Positions 16,857-25,637 are shown, counted from the stretch's first letter. The stretch is DNA of 64,000 bases from Halomonas socia (GCF_010977575.1 NZ_CP048812.1:3162001-3226000); one strand, 5' to 3'. The notes: generated by a model not told the origin, from the letters alone. Numbers and translations: made by a program.

Positions 16857-17165
16857 ATGTCAGAGCATGAGCCCACCGATCCGCGCAAGGGACTGAACGA
16901 TCCGCGGCGTCGCAAGCTGCTGGCCGCTTTGGGGCTGGGCGGGGTCGCTGCCTATGTGGCACCGACGCTGTTCAGCCTGGGCCAGGCCCAGGCCCAGGCC
17001 TGGCACGATGCGGGTATCGTCGTCGAGATCGGCGGCCGTCGCCACCGGCGCCAGCGGCGCGGCTCCTACAGCCGACCCAGTTATAGCCGACCCAGCTACA
17101 GTCGGCCCAGCTATAGCCGACCCAGCTACAGTCGACCCAGCTATAGTCGACCCAGCCGCTGGTAG
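16857..17165 (+). CDS. Small exported protein with Tat-like signal and SRPSY pentapeptide repeats (candidate modified peptide)
   Basis: A 102-residue protein of unknown function. An acidic N-terminus leads to a twin-arginine-like signal: DPRRRKLLAALGLGG (Arg17-Arg19), a hydrophobic stretch to about residue 41, and a likely cleavage site after AQAQA (residues 44-48). The mature part is only about 54 residues: a short linker, a very basic patch GGRRHRRQRRG (59-69), then GSY, five perfect SRPSY repeats (72-96) and SRPSRW at the C-terminus. This leader-plus-repetitive-core layout recalls ribosomally made, modified peptides or surface proteins. Three bp downstream starts a kinase-like gene carrying a PqqD-like domain of the type that recognises leader peptides. 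I do not know a named family; function is open. Confidence 0.7.
   Translation: MSEHEPTDPRKGLNDPRRRKLLAALGLGGVAAYVAPTLFSLGQAQAQAWHDAGIVVEIGGRRHRRQRRGSYSRPSYSRPSYSRPSYSRPSYSRPSYSRPSRW
17070..17156 (+). repeat. Tandem 15-bp coding repeat (SRPSY units)
   Basis: Five full 15-bp units and a 12-bp partial unit each encode Ser-Arg-Pro-Ser-Tyr. Units differ only at third codon positions (AGC/AGT, CGA/CGG, AGC/AGT, TAT/TAC), so the peptide is exact while the DNA has drifted. This argues for selection on the peptide and not a recent slippage expansion. Confidence 0.9.
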
Positions 17166-17168
17166 CCG

Positions 17169-18371
17169 ATGGATATCGTCTGGCAGGGCATGTCGCTGCC
17201 GATGCGTCTCGATGCGGTGCCCGAGGTGGAAGAGGCACTGGCGGCGGCGGCCCCCGGTTGGCCGCAGCGGCGTCGCGTATCGGATGCATCGACAGCGCCG
17301 ATTCATCTGTGGCGCCGCGGCGCCGGTTACTGCCAGACGTCGCCGGCGCTGAGCCGCCCGCTGCCTATCCCTACTGCAGCCTCGGCGGCGTGCAGCCTGA
17401 TTGCCGACCTGATCCCCAACTTTCTGCTCGAACAGCCCGACCTGATTGGCCTGCACTGCGGTTCGGCACTGGTCGGAGAGCGATTGGTGCTGTTTCCCGA
17501 AGCTCACCGCGCCGGCAAGAGTACCTTGAGTACTGCTTTCGCCTGTGCCGGCTATCGGGTGTTCGGTGATGACGTCCTGGCACTCGACGCCGCCGGGGAG
17601 GGCATGGCGCTGGGTATCGCGCCGCGGCTAAGGGTGCCGCTGCCGGCGAGCCTGCCGGCAGCCTTCAGTGCCTATGCCGAGGCACATCGCGGACCCGGCG
17701 ATGATCGCTACCAGTACCTGTCGCTGCCGGCGGGGCAGCTGGCCCGACACGGTGAGCGTGCGCCGGTTGGTGCCATCGTGCTGCTCGAGCGCGAGCCCGG
17801 TACGGCGGCCGAGCTGCTGCCGCTGGCCCCGGGAGACGGACTGTTGCAGCTGCTGTGCCAGAATTTTGCCGCGGATTGGCCGGCCGAGCCGCTGCTGGCA
17901 CCGCTGCTCGAACTGATGCAGCGGGTGCCCTGCTGGCTGCTGCGCTATGCCGACCCGCTGGAAGCGGTCGACGTGGTGGTCGAAGCGATGCGACAGCCGG
18001 CCGGCGTTGCTGCGTTACCGGCTAGCAGGCGCTGGCAGGAGACCGCGCATTTGGCGCCTGAGGTTGACGAGGTGACACTGGCGGGACGCTGGCAGCCAAC
18101 CACTGGGTGGCGAGCGCGACCGTTGGACGATGAACTCTTCATGATCAGTACGCTGGCCGAGCGCGCCGGCGAGGTGCATCGGCTCAATCCGGTGGCGGCG
18201 GGGATCTGGCGGCTGCTGAACTGTGAGCCGCTGGGAGCGGACGAAACCGCTGGCCTGCTGGTTGAGGCGTTTCCCGGGGTGCCGGCGAAGCGAGTCGCAG
18301 CCGATACGCGGCGCCTGTTTGCCGAGCTGTCGAGGGCAGGGTTGATCCAGCGGGTATCGTCTCAGCCGTGA
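17169..18371 (+). CDS. HPr-kinase-like protein fused to a C-terminal PqqD-like domain
   Basis: A 400-residue protein. Residues about 90-270 resemble the HPr kinase/phosphorylase fold of HprK-related proteins: a P-loop-like segment, LVLFPEAHRAGKSTLSTAFA (GKST at 116-119), and GYRVFGDDVLAL (Asp134-Asp135) as the acidic catalytic pair. The Walker A is degenerate, with Glu111 where the first Gly is expected. Residues about 315-395 form a PqqD-like winged-helix domain: LDDELFMISTLAERAGEVHRLN, then AAGIWRLLNCEPL, then a helix ending LFAELSRAGLIQ. PqqD-like domains are recognition elements for peptide precursors in RiPP pathways. The gene follows the SRPSY-repeat gene by 3 bp and so is almost certainly cotranscribed. 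HprK-related plus PqqD gene pairs are known in genomes but uncharacterised; substrate and reaction are inference. The 3' end overlaps the convergent EAL gene by 10 bp. Confidence 0.75.
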   Translation: MDIVWQGMSLPMRLDAVPEVEEALAAAAPGWPQRRRVSDASTAPIHLWRRGAGYCQTSPALSRPLPIPTAASAACSLIADLIPNFLLEQPDLIGLHCGSALVGERLVLFPEAHRAGKSTLSTAFACAGYRVFGDDVLALDAAGEGMALGIAPRLRVPLPASLPAAFSAYAEAHRGPGDDRYQYLSLPAGQLARHGERAPVGAIVLLEREPGTAAELLPLAPGDGLLQLLCQNFAADWPAEPLLAPLLELMQRVPCWLLRYADPLEAVDVVVEAMRQPAGVAALPASRRWQETAHLAPEVDEVTLAGRWQPTTGWRARPLDDELFMISTLAERAGEVHRLNPVAAGIWRLLNCEPLGADETAGLLVEAFPGVPAKRVAADTRRLFAELSRAGLIQRVSSQP

Positions 18372-20422
18372 TCGGCCAGGCTGGGGTTGGTCTGCAGTCG
18401 CGTCACGAAGTCGGCGACCGGCTCGGGATGCGCGAGGTGATAACCCTGGATCAGATCGACGCCGTGACGGCTCAGGTATTCGAGTTGGAACGCTGTCTCC
18501 ACCCCTTCGGCGACCAGCTTTAGTCCCAGCGTCTTGGCCAGGGCGATGATCGAGCGCGCCAGTGGTGCATCGTCACGCTGCTGCAAAACATCGATGAACA
18601 CCTTGTCGAGTTTGATCCCGTCGACGCGAAAGTCCTGCAGGTAGCGCAGCGAGGAGTAGCCGGTACCGAAGTCGTCCAGCGAAAGCTCCACGCCGAGGTC
18701 GCGCAGCGCCTTGAGCTGCAGATTGATTCCTGGGGCCAGCAGCAGTGACTCGACCACCTCGAGGGTCAGTCGGCCCGGGGCGATGGCGTGCTTGTTCATC
18801 AAGCGGGCGATGCGCGGTACGAAATCCTCGTCGCGTAGCTGCTGTACCGAGACGTTGACTGACAGGCTCAACTGGCTGTTGGCCAGCGGGTCAGCCAGTA
18901 GCTGACCGGCCTGCTCGAGTACCCAGTTGCCGATCAGCCGGATCAGCCCGCTGCGCTCGGCTTCGTGGATGAACTCGCCGGGGCCGAGCAGGCCTCGCTC
19001 GGGGTGCTGCCAGCGCAGCAGCACCTCGGCACCGCGCAGTTGGCCCTGGCGGTCGAACTGCGGCTGCAGGTAGACACAGAACTGCTGGCTGCGGATGGCC
19101 TCGCGCAGCTCGCGCTCGAGAAGGTTCTGCTGCTGCTGCCACTCACTCAGCTCGCTGGCGTAAAAGGCCACGAAGTGGCGGGTATCGTGGCGAGCCTCTT
19201 TGAGCGCTAGCTCGGCGCGCTGCAGCAGCTGTTCGACGCTTTTGGAGTGGTCCGGATAGCTGGCGATGCCAAGGGCGAACTGCAGCTGAAACGCCTGGTT
19301 GGCGACCCACCAGGGATGGGCATTGAGGGATTCCAGCAATTCCGCCAGCAGCTGATGTGCCACGTCACGACTGGTATCCGGCATCACCAGCACCAGGCGG
19401 TTGGAGGGCAGTCGCGCCAGGTCGATGCCCGACAGCGTTTGGTCCATATAGCGCTGCAGATGCTGGGCGATCAGACTCAGCACCTCGTCGCCGCCGCGCT
19501 GGCCGAGGGTTTCGTTGATTTGACTGAGTCCGCCGATACGCAGCACGCCGAGATGGAAGCGGCCGGCTTCGAGATGACGCTCCAGCGGTGCATCCAAGCC
19601 GCGTAGCGTTGGTAGGCCGGTGACGTCGTCGTAGTGCAGGTAGCGGTGCAGGTCCTGCTCTGCGGCGCGGCGTCGCAGCGATTCGGCGAACTGCGAGATC
19701 AGCCCCGAGACCGCCAGCAGGCAACTGACTTCCTCGGCATGCCAGCGGCGCGGCAGCAACGATTCGCAGCACAGGATGCCACGCAGCTCACCGCCGACGA
19801 AGACGCCGGCGTCGAGCATCGAGACCACTTCGTGCTTGACCAGATAGGCGTTGAGACAGGCCAGGCGCGGATCCTGCTGCGCCTCGACGCTGGCCAGCCC
19901 GGGGGATTGTCGAAGTGCCTCAAGATAGCCGTCGAGACGCTCGATGGGCAGCTGCTCGCCGACCTGGGTGACATCGAGGCTGGCCTGGCAGATCATGGTG
20001 GTATCGTCGAGTAGCCAGATGCTGACCCGAGGCACGTTCATCAACCGCGAGGTCGAACTCAGCACGCTGGTGTAGAAGTCGCTGTCGCCGGCCTCATGCT
20101 GGAGGTCACGCAACTCGTGCCAGGCCTGCTGCTGGGCGAGCAGGCGTTGGCGGGAGTCGTGCAGTGCGCGCTCCAGGCGCTGCTGGGCGTCGCGCTGATG
20201 GCCAAGCTCGCGGACGAACAGCAGCGACACTGCCAACAGTACTACGGTACCGGCGCCTAGCCAGGCCAAGGCGCTGCCCAGACCAGCCTGGCGCGAGACT
20301 TGCCAGCTGACCGCCAGGATCAGCGCCACGCCGACACCCAGTGCGCCTGACAGCAGGCCCATCAGGCGGCGCTGGGTCAGCGGTCGGGCGCTTTGGCGGG
20401 TGTGGGCGTGGTGATCGGGCAT
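18362..20422 (-). CDS. Membrane GAF-GGDEF-EAL protein, probable c-di-GMP phosphodiesterase
   Basis: A 686-residue protein. Two membrane helices lie at about residues 20-41 and 50-71, followed by a coiled linker, a GAF-like domain (about 110-255), a GGDEF domain (about 265-415) and an EAL domain (about 430-680). The GGDEF signature is lost: the position reads RLPSNRLVLVMP, so cyclase activity is not expected. The EAL domain keeps EVLLRW (EVL variant), NVSVQQL, LEVVESLLL, DDFGTGYSSLRYL, the Lys in IKLDKVFI and LVAEGVET. These are most of the metal and catalytic residues, so phosphodiesterase activity is likely. It is convergent with the kinase-PqqD gene and stands alone otherwise. Confidence 0.88.
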   Translation of the reverse strand: MPDHHAHTRQSARPLTQRRLMGLLSGALGVGVALILAVSWQVSRQAGLGSALAWLGAGTVVLLAVSLLFVRELGHQRDAQQRLERALHDSRQRLLAQQQAWHELRDLQHEAGDSDFYTSVLSSTSRLMNVPRVSIWLLDDTTMICQASLDVTQVGEQLPIERLDGYLEALRQSPGLASVEAQQDPRLACLNAYLVKHEVVSMLDAGVFVGGELRGILCCESLLPRRWHAEEVSCLLAVSGLISQFAESLRRRAAEQDLHRYLHYDDVTGLPTLRGLDAPLERHLEAGRFHLGVLRIGGLSQINETLGQRGGDEVLSLIAQHLQRYMDQTLSGIDLARLPSNRLVLVMPDTSRDVAHQLLAELLESLNAHPWWVANQAFQLQFALGIASYPDHSKSVEQLLQRAELALKEARHDTRHFVAFYASELSEWQQQQNLLERELREAIRSQQFCVYLQPQFDRQGQLRGAEVLLRWQHPERGLLGPGEFIHEAERSGLIRLIGNWVLEQAGQLLADPLANSQLSLSVNVSVQQLRDEDFVPRIARLMNKHAIAPGRLTLEVVESLLLAPGINLQLKALRDLGVELSLDDFGTGYSSLRYLQDFRVDGIKLDKVFIDVLQQRDDAPLARSIIALAKTLGLKLVAEGVETAFQLEYLSRHGVDLIQGYHLAHPEPVADFVTRLQTNPSLADHG

Positions 20423-20504
20423 GGCGCATCCTTGGCGTCCAGCAGGAAAGCATTTTCAGTGTAGCCAGCGGCAGCCAGCTGCGCTTGACCAATTCCCGAT
20501 GAGT

Positions 20505-21113
20505 TCAGCGCGGGATCCACCAATGGCGCTTCCAGGCGCGCATTACCCGTTCGGGATACCAGGTCTCGCCGCGGCTGCCATTATAGCGTGCCAGGGCGCG
20601 GGTCAGGTCGCCGCGCTCCACGGCCAGGTAGTGGGCAAGTATGGTGCAGCCGTAGCGCAGATTGAGCAGCGGGTCGAACAGGTCGTCGGCGGGGCGCCCC
20701 AGTTCGGCGACCCAGAACGGCATGATCTGCATCAGCCCCAGGGCGCCGGCGGAGGAGACCGCCTGCTGCTGAAACGCACTCTCGACCTGGATCACCGCCA
20801 GCACGATGTCCGGGGCGATGCCGGCCAGCTGCGCCTCCTGATAGACGTGCTGAAGCAGCAGTGCGCGCATCTCCGAGTCGGGTACGAAGCGTGCCAGGCG
20901 CGGTTCCATGGCGCTCAGCCACTGGCGCGATGCCCAGATCTGTGCCGCGCTCGGCATCTCGTCAAGCACGCCGTCGAGGGTGGCGCGCAGCCCCGGGGTC
21001 ACGGCATGGCGCGGCTCGGCCAGCGTCGCCGGCGCCGAGAAGCCCAGTGCGGCCGCCATCAGTGCGGCCGCCATCAGGGTGGCCGCTGGGAGGTTAACTC
21101 GCGACCTTCTCAC
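20505..21113 (-). CDS. Lytic transglycosylase (SLT domain), periplasmic
   Basis: A 202-residue exported murein-cleaving enzyme. A Sec signal peptide with a basic start (RRSR) ends near ATLA (residue 32). The SLT domain carries the catalytic Glu111 in [15 protein letters not shown], then [19 protein letters not shown] and the [15 protein letters not shown] segment of the family-1 fold. Start is GTG 21113, which overlaps the end of proS by 20 bp; an internal ATG at 21074 would lose the basic n-region. Overlap and co-direction suggest readthrough from proS. It lacks the long superhelical domain of Slt70, so it is a small MltC/EmtA-like or unnamed member. Confidence 0.87.
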   Translation of the reverse strand: MRRSRVNLPAATLMAAALMAAALGFSAPATLAEPRHAVTPGLRATLDGVLDEMPSAAQIWASRQWLSAMEPRLARFVPDSEMRALLLQHVYQEAQLAGIAPDIVLAVIQVESAFQQQAVSSAGALGLMQIMPFWVAELGRPADDLFDPLLNLRYGCTILAHYLAVERGDLTRALARYNGSRGETWYPERVMRAWKRHWWIPR

Positions 21114-22815
21114 GCAGGAAGTCGATGATCTGGTCGGCGGGCACCATGGTCGGGGCTTCGTCGCGGCGGCCCTTGTACTCGAGCTCGCTGTTGTCGAGGC
21201 TGCGGTCGCCGATGACCAGCCGGTGGGGGATGCCGATCAGTTCCTGGTCGGCAAACTTGACCCCGGGGCGGGTATCGCGGTCGTCGAGCAGCACATCGAG
21301 CCCGGCGGCACTGAGCTCGGCGTAGAGGCGCTCGCTGGTCTCGCGCACGCGCTCCGACTTGTGAGCGTTCATCGGCACCAGCATCACCTCGAAGGGGGCG
21401 ATGGCGTCGGGCCAGATGATGCCGCCGGCGTCGTGGTTCTGCTCGATGGCCGAGGCCACCACGCGGGTGATACCAATGCCGTAGCAGCCCATCCACGGAT
21501 GGGCTGCCTTGCCGTTGGCGTCGAGCACGGTGGCGTTCATCGACTCCGAGTACTTGGTGCCCAGTTGGAAGACGTGTCCCACCTCAATGCCACGCTTGAT
21601 GGCAAGCGTGCCCTTGCCGTCCGGCGAGGGATCACCCTCCACCACATTGCGCAGGTCGGCGACCTGGGGTAGTGCCACGTCGCGCTCCCAGTTGATGCCG
21701 AAGTAGTGCTTGCCGTCGACGTTGGCGCCGGCGCCGAAGTCGCTCATCAGCGCTACCGAACGGTCGATGATGAGCGGCATGTCGAGATTGACCGGCCCCA
21801 GCGAGCCGGGGCCGGCGCCCACCGCGGCGCGGATCTGCTCTTCTGTGGCCATACTTAGGGGAGTGGCCACCTCGGCCAGGTTCTCGGCCTTGATCTCGTT
21901 GAGTTCATGATCGCCGCGCACTAGCAGGGCGATCAATCCGCCCTCGGCGGCCTCGACCATCAGGGTCTTGATGGTCTTCTCGATGGGCAGGCCGTGCTGC
22001 TCCACCAGGGTGGCGATGGTGCGGGCGTTGGGGGTGTCGACCAGGCGCAGTTCTTCGCGTGGTGCGTCGCGCTCTGGTTGGCTGCCGAGCGGTGCCGGCA
22101 GCGCTTCGGCCTTCTCGATGTTGGCGGCATAGTCGGACTCGGTGGAGAACACGATATCGTCCTCGCCGGAGTCGGCCAGCACGTGGAACTCGTGGGAGCC
22201 GGTGCCGCCAATCGAGCCGTTATCGGCCAGCACCGGGCGAAAATCGAGCCCCAGGCGGGTGAAGATCCGCACATAGGCGTCGTACATCGCCTGGTAGGTG
22301 TCGAGCAACGAGGCCTCATCGACGTGGAAGGAGTAGGCGTCCTTCATGATGAACTCGCGGGAGCGCATTACGCCGAAGCGTGGCCGTATCTCGTCGCGGA
22401 ACTTGGTCTGGACCTGGTAGAAGTTGGCCGGCAGTTGCTTGTAGCTGTTGATCTCGCGGCGCACCAGGTCGGTGATCACCTCTTCATGAGTCGGCCCGAC
22501 GCAGTAGTCGCGCTGATGGCGGTCCTTGAGGCGCAACAGCTCGGGGCCGTACTGCTCCCAGCGGCCCGACTCCTGCCATAGCTCGGCGGGCTGTACCGCC
22601 GGCATCAGCACCTCCTGGGCGCCGGCGCGGTCCATCTCCTCGCGTACGATGCGCTCGACCTTGCGCAGCGTGCGCAGGCCCAGCGGCAGCCAGGTGTAGA
22701 GGCCGGAGGTGAGGCGGCGGATCATGCCGGCACGCAGCATCAGCTGATGGCTGATCACTTCGGCGTCGGCGGGGGTTTCCTTGAGAGTCGAGAGCAGCAG
22801 TTGGGTGGCGCGCAT
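21094..22815 (-). CDS. proS: Prolyl-tRNA synthetase, bacterial type
   Basis: Class II synthetase that charges tRNA-Pro; 573 residues, as in E. coli. The protein begins [20 protein letters not shown]. The motif 2 region ([26 protein letters not shown]) and a motif 3 stretch ([19 protein letters not shown]) are clear. An inserted editing domain (INS) of about 180 residues sits between them, around [13 protein letters not shown] to [12 protein letters not shown]. The C-terminal anticodon-binding domain has [24 protein letters not shown] chose ATG 22815, which gives the conserved start; the in-frame start at 22851 would add 12 residues. Confidence 0.96.
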   Translation of the reverse strand: MRATQLLLSTLKETPADAEVISHQLMLRAGMIRRLTSGLYTWLPLGLRTLRKVERIVREEMDRAGAQEVLMPAVQPAELWQESGRWEQYGPELLRLKDRHQRDYCVGPTHEEVITDLVRREINSYKQLPANFYQVQTKFRDEIRPRFGVMRSREFIMKDAYSFHVDEASLLDTYQAMYDAYVRIFTRLGLDFRPVLADNGSIGGTGSHEFHVLADSGEDDIVFSTESDYAANIEKAEALPAPLGSQPERDAPREELRLVDTPNARTIATLVEQHGLPIEKTIKTLMVEAAEGGLIALLVRGDHELNEIKAENLAEVATPLSMATEEQIRAAVGAGPGSLGPVNLDMPLIIDRSVALMSDFGAGANVDGKHYFGINWERDVALPQVADLRNVVEGDPSPDGKGTLAIKRGIEVGHVFQLGTKYSESMNATVLDANGKAAHPWMGCYGIGITRVVASAIEQNHDAGGIIWPDAIAPFEVMLVPMNAHKSERVRETSERLYAELSAAGLDVLLDDRDTRPGVKFADQELIGIPHRLVIGDRSLDNSELEYKGRRDEAPTMVPADQIIDFLREKVAS

Positions 22816-23042
22816 GGGTCCGGCGTTTCCTTCCAGCATGGGGCGTGACATGAGTCGGCGTGCCGCGACGGCGGCGTTTGAGGCATTGTACGGGCAACGG
22901 GGAATGGCGGCAAAAGGGCGTATCGGCGATCAAGACACTGCTCTTGATGGCGAGGGGCGCCGGGGACAGCGCCTCCTCGTAGCCCTGTCGACGGAGCAGC
23001 CCCGAGTGATGTAGCCATGGTGACCCCCGTTAGCATAGAGGC

Positions 23043-23279
23043 TCACCTCAGCGACTTGAGCCAGAACACCATCGGCTTGTGGGTCTCCTCGGAGTCGCCG
23101 ATATCCTTCCAGTGAAAGGTAGTGGCCAGCGCGGGGTGGCGTTCATACTCCCGCGAGCGCCAGAAGCCGTGCAGCGGCACATAGCCGTCGGGCTTCAACG
23201 GGTGGTCGTCGGGGCGCTCCACGGCGCAGAAGGCGGCGATGGCATGGCCTTGGCAGGTGCTCAGGGTGATGGCCGACAT
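23043..23279 (-). CDS. Hypothetical protein, 78 residues
   Basis: A short soluble protein with no family I recognise. It starts MSAITLSTCQGHAIAAFCAVERP and ends THKPMVFWLKSLR; it is rich in His, Pro and aromatic residues and has no membrane segment. ATG 23279 has GAGGAAG placed 3-9 bp upstream, better than the in-frame ATG at 23291, so the protein is 78 and not 82 residues. It stands alone, upstream of and co-directional with proS but separated from it by about 230 bp. Confidence 0.55.
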   Translation of the reverse strand: MSAITLSTCQGHAIAAFCAVERPDDHPLKPDGYVPLHGFWRSREYERHPALATTFHWKDIGDSEETHKPMVFWLKSLR

Positions 23280-23436
23280 GCGCTTCCTCATGGCTTGCGT
23301 ATTTCTTCTCCACGCTAGCAGCCCGGTCGCTCACCGCCAATCCTGGGGGCGACCTGGACTGGGCCACGGGCGTCGCCAGGCGCAGACAGTGGGACTGTGA
23401 TAGGCTTTGCGGCGATAAGGCAGGGAAAATAGTGCA

Positions 23437-23886
23437 ATGACAACAACGACACATACGGCCGTGCGCCGCTGGCTGGCGCGGCTGGTGGTGGCCACCGGCG
23501 CGCTGGCGCTGGTGGGCTGCGGCACGCTGCTGCACCCGGAGCGCAAGGGGCAGTCGAGCGGCGACATCGATCCACGGATCGCCTTGGCCAATGGCGTGGG
23601 CCTCTTGTTCTTTATCATTCCCGGCGTGGTGGCCTATGCCGTGGACTTCTCCAACGGCACCATCTATCTACCTAGTGGCCATACCCAGGCACAGGTCGAC
23701 AGCATGGCGTTCGAGGACGAGCTCGACCTGGAGACGCTGGAGCTGATGCTGGCCGAACATCTCGGCAAGCCGGTCGACCTCGACCACGAACTGCTGCTGG
23801 CCGAGCGGGTCGCGAGCCTCGATGAGGCGCTGGCGCTGGTGCGTATGTCGGGTGTCGACGACGCTGAGCGGCTGTCGACGATGTAG
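23437..23886 (+). CDS. Small lipoprotein of unknown function
   Basis: A 149-residue predicted lipoprotein. A basic n-region (RRWLAR) and hydrophobic stretch end in the lipobox LVGC with Cys28. The start of the mature part, CGTLLHPERKGQSSGDIDPRIALANGVGLLFFIIPGVVAYAVDFSNGTIYLP, resembles the YidQ/YceK-like group of small lipoproteins, with a membrane-dipping hydrophobic segment before NGTIYLP. The C-terminal half is acidic and helical. The gene has its own upstream region of about 145 bp and converges on an amidase gene. Confidence 0.72.
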   Translation: MTTTTHTAVRRWLARLVVATGALALVGCGTLLHPERKGQSSGDIDPRIALANGVGLLFFIIPGVVAYAVDFSNGTIYLPSGHTQAQVDSMAFEDELDLETLELMLAEHLGKPVDLDHELLLAERVASLDEALALVRMSGVDDAERLSTM

Positions 23887-23891
23887 CCTGT

Positions 23892-23949
23892 GGCCAGCTT
23901 CAGCCCTCTGCCCCGAACCGTTCTGGTCGGGAAGGGGCGGGAGCTGGCC
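23892..23949. terminator. Long hairpin between convergent genes
   Basis: GGCCAGCT at 23892-23899 pairs with AGCTGGCC at 23942-23949, with further partial pairing inside (CCGA/TCGG, GCCCC/GGGGC). It is in the 77-bp gap between the lipoprotein and amidase genes and probably ends transcription from both sides, although neither strand has a strong T tract. Confidence 0.5.
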
Positions 23950-23963
23950 TTGAACGCCTACAG

Positions 23964-24875
23964 CTAGCTGTTGCGTAATGGCTGATCGAATGCTTCCAGC
24001 GTTGACGGGTGATACCTCTCCAGCAGTGCCCAGAGGATCGCCGCGGTCTCGGCATCGGGCCGGCCGCGATAATCGGCGGGACGAAAGCGCATCTGGAAGG
24101 CGCGCAGTACCGCGCGAGTCTGGGCGTCCAGTTCGTCACTTACCTCAAGCGGATAGCCCCAGGCCTGGAGCGCCGCCTGCAGAGTGGCGAGTTCGGGTGG
24201 CGCATGCTCGAAGCGGTCGCGATGGCGTGCCAGCGTGGCCGATTCGGGCCATACGCCGATTCCCGCTTGGTAGAGGGCATGCCAGGGGAATGCCGGGCCC
24301 GGGTCGATCTTGCGTGTCGGCGAGATATCCGAGTGGGCCACCACGTCGGTGGGGTGAATGTTGTGGCGCTCGATGATATCCCGCGACAGGGCGATTAGCG
24401 CCTCGATCTGTGCCTCGGGGTAGGGCGCCCAGTGGATCGCGGGTTTGCTTTCCGGGTGCTTCTCCAGCGCTCGCTCCACCTCGGCGTAGGGGCGGTCGGG
24501 GCCGGTATTGACGATCTCGATGCCGATCGAGGTGTCGTTGATGTTGGTGCGGCGCTTCCAGGCGCTGGCCCCAGCGTGCCAGGCGCGGCGCTCCTCGTCG
24601 ACGAGCTGGTAGACCAGCGGCTGGCCGCGATGCGCCCGGGCCGGCAGCGGCAGCACGTAGTGGCTGCTGACGTGGGGGCCGGTCAGGGTCGCCAGGGATT
24701 CGGCCTCGTCCACATCGGTGTAGTGCATTACCAGATGACTTATCCTGCTGTTGTGGGACGTCGCCACATGGGTGTGATCCAGCACATAACCGGGGCGTTG
24801 CTCCAGCGGCGCCGGCCCCGCACAGGCGGCGAGCAGCAGGGTTAGGCAGACGATGGCGACACGCTTGCGCCTCAT
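23964..24875 (-). CDS. N-acetylmuramoyl-L-alanine amidase lipoprotein, AmiD-like
   Basis: A 303-residue outer-membrane or periplasmic zinc amidase. The signal ends in the lipobox LLAAC (Cys18). The amidase_2 domain shows zinc ligands His51 (LVMHYTD), His181 (VVAHSDISPTRKIDPGPAFPW) and Asp191, plus the NINDTSIGIEIVN motif. The C-terminal 80 residues look like a peptidoglycan-binding_1 domain (LQAALQAWGYPLEVSDELDAQTRAVLRAFQMRFRP). This architecture matches E. coli AmiD, which cuts anhydromuropeptides at the outer membrane. It may work with the AmpG-like permease at 13693-15060 in wall recycling; that link is inference. Confidence 0.9.
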   Translation of the reverse strand: MRRKRVAIVCLTLLLAACAGPAPLEQRPGYVLDHTHVATSHNSRISHLVMHYTDVDEAESLATLTGPHVSSHYVLPLPARAHRGQPLVYQLVDEERRAWHAGASAWKRRTNINDTSIGIEIVNTGPDRPYAEVERALEKHPESKPAIHWAPYPEAQIEALIALSRDIIERHNIHPTDVVAHSDISPTRKIDPGPAFPWHALYQAGIGVWPESATLARHRDRFEHAPPELATLQAALQAWGYPLEVSDELDAQTRAVLRAFQMRFRPADYRGRPDAETAAILWALLERYHPSTLEAFDQPLRNS

Positions 24876-24878
24876 GGT

Positions 24879-25637
24879 TCAGCTCTCCAGCAGCAGTCTG
24901 AGGGTCAGGCCCAGCACCAGGGTCGATGCCACGCTGACCAAGGTGCCCAGCAGCACATATTCGGTCAGCTTACGGTCCTTCGACTCCCGCAGGTCGCCGT
25001 AGCGCAGCACCGACTTGGCGGCCAGCAGGAAGCCCACCGCGGTCAACTGGTCGAGCAGCACCAGGGAGAGCACCAGTAGCCGTTCCAGCATGCCGATGCG
25101 GGCACCGGCGCGGGCCAGGGTGCCGGTATCTTGCAACTGATTGCTCCAGCGCTTCATCAGCATGGCGATGGCGAACGACAAGGGCCGCGTCACGATCAGG
25201 TAGGCGGTGGCCACACCTAGCACCGTGGGCGTGAGCAGCCAGGCGCCGAGGGCTTCGAGTGGCGCCAGGCTGCCGAGCCAGGCCAGCCACAGTACGCATA
25301 GCACCAGCAGGTGCAGCAGCTGGTCGAGCAGGAACCAGCGTAGCCGGCCGGCGGGCAGCGTCGCCTTGCCCAGGTCGATCAGCCAGTGGCTGGCGGCCAC
25401 CGCCATGGCACCGGCGAGCACCCCCAGCAGACCGGGGGAGCCCGGCAGCAGCCAGGCTGCTACCAACAGCACCAGTGCCGTGAGCCCGGCGTGAACCAGC
25501 ACGTGGTAGAACAGATGGCGCGAGCGGTGCAGGCGGCGCATCCGCTCGTCGACCCAGAGGCGCGGCTGCAGCAGGAAGTCGCCGACCAGGTGGGCCAGCA
25601 CCAGTCCCATCAGCAGGGAGAGATCGTTGGGGGTCAT
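24879..25637 (-). CDS. DUF3307 multi-pass membrane protein
   Basis: A 252-residue membrane protein. It begins MTPNDLSLLMGLVLAHLVGD, where the HLVGDFLLQP signature is that of DUF3307 proteins, and has about six hydrophobic segments, with ASHWLIDLGKA in the middle. Its ATG (25635-25637) overlaps the stop of the SatD-like gene upstream, so the two are translationally coupled. Function is unknown; the fixed pairing with SatD-like proteins suggests the two act together. The gene stops only 3 bp before the amidase start at 24875, so readthrough into the amidase is possible. Confidence 0.75.
   Translation of the reverse strand: MTPNDLSLLMGLVLAHLVGDFLLQPRLWVDERMRRLHRSRHLFYHVLVHAGLTALVLLVAAWLLPGSPGLLGVLAGAMAVAASHWLIDLGKATLPAGRLRWFLLDQLLHLLVLCVLWLAWLGSLAPLEALGAWLLTPTVLGVATAYLIVTRPLSFAIAMLMKRWSNQLQDTGTLARAGARIGMLERLLVLSLVLLDQLTAVGFLLAAKSVLRYGDLRESKDRKLTEYVLLGTLVSVASTLVLGLTLRLLLES

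Noticed and set aside
17040-17160. Minus-strand pentapeptide-like repeats (AGSTV/AGSAI type)
   Set aside because: They are the reverse complement of the SRPSY repeats inside a long antisense frame without start signals.
17043-17165. Short tandem repeats considered as a CRISPR-like or satellite array
   Set aside because: Units are 15 bp with no spacers, stay in frame and encode one pentapeptide, so they are coding repeats.
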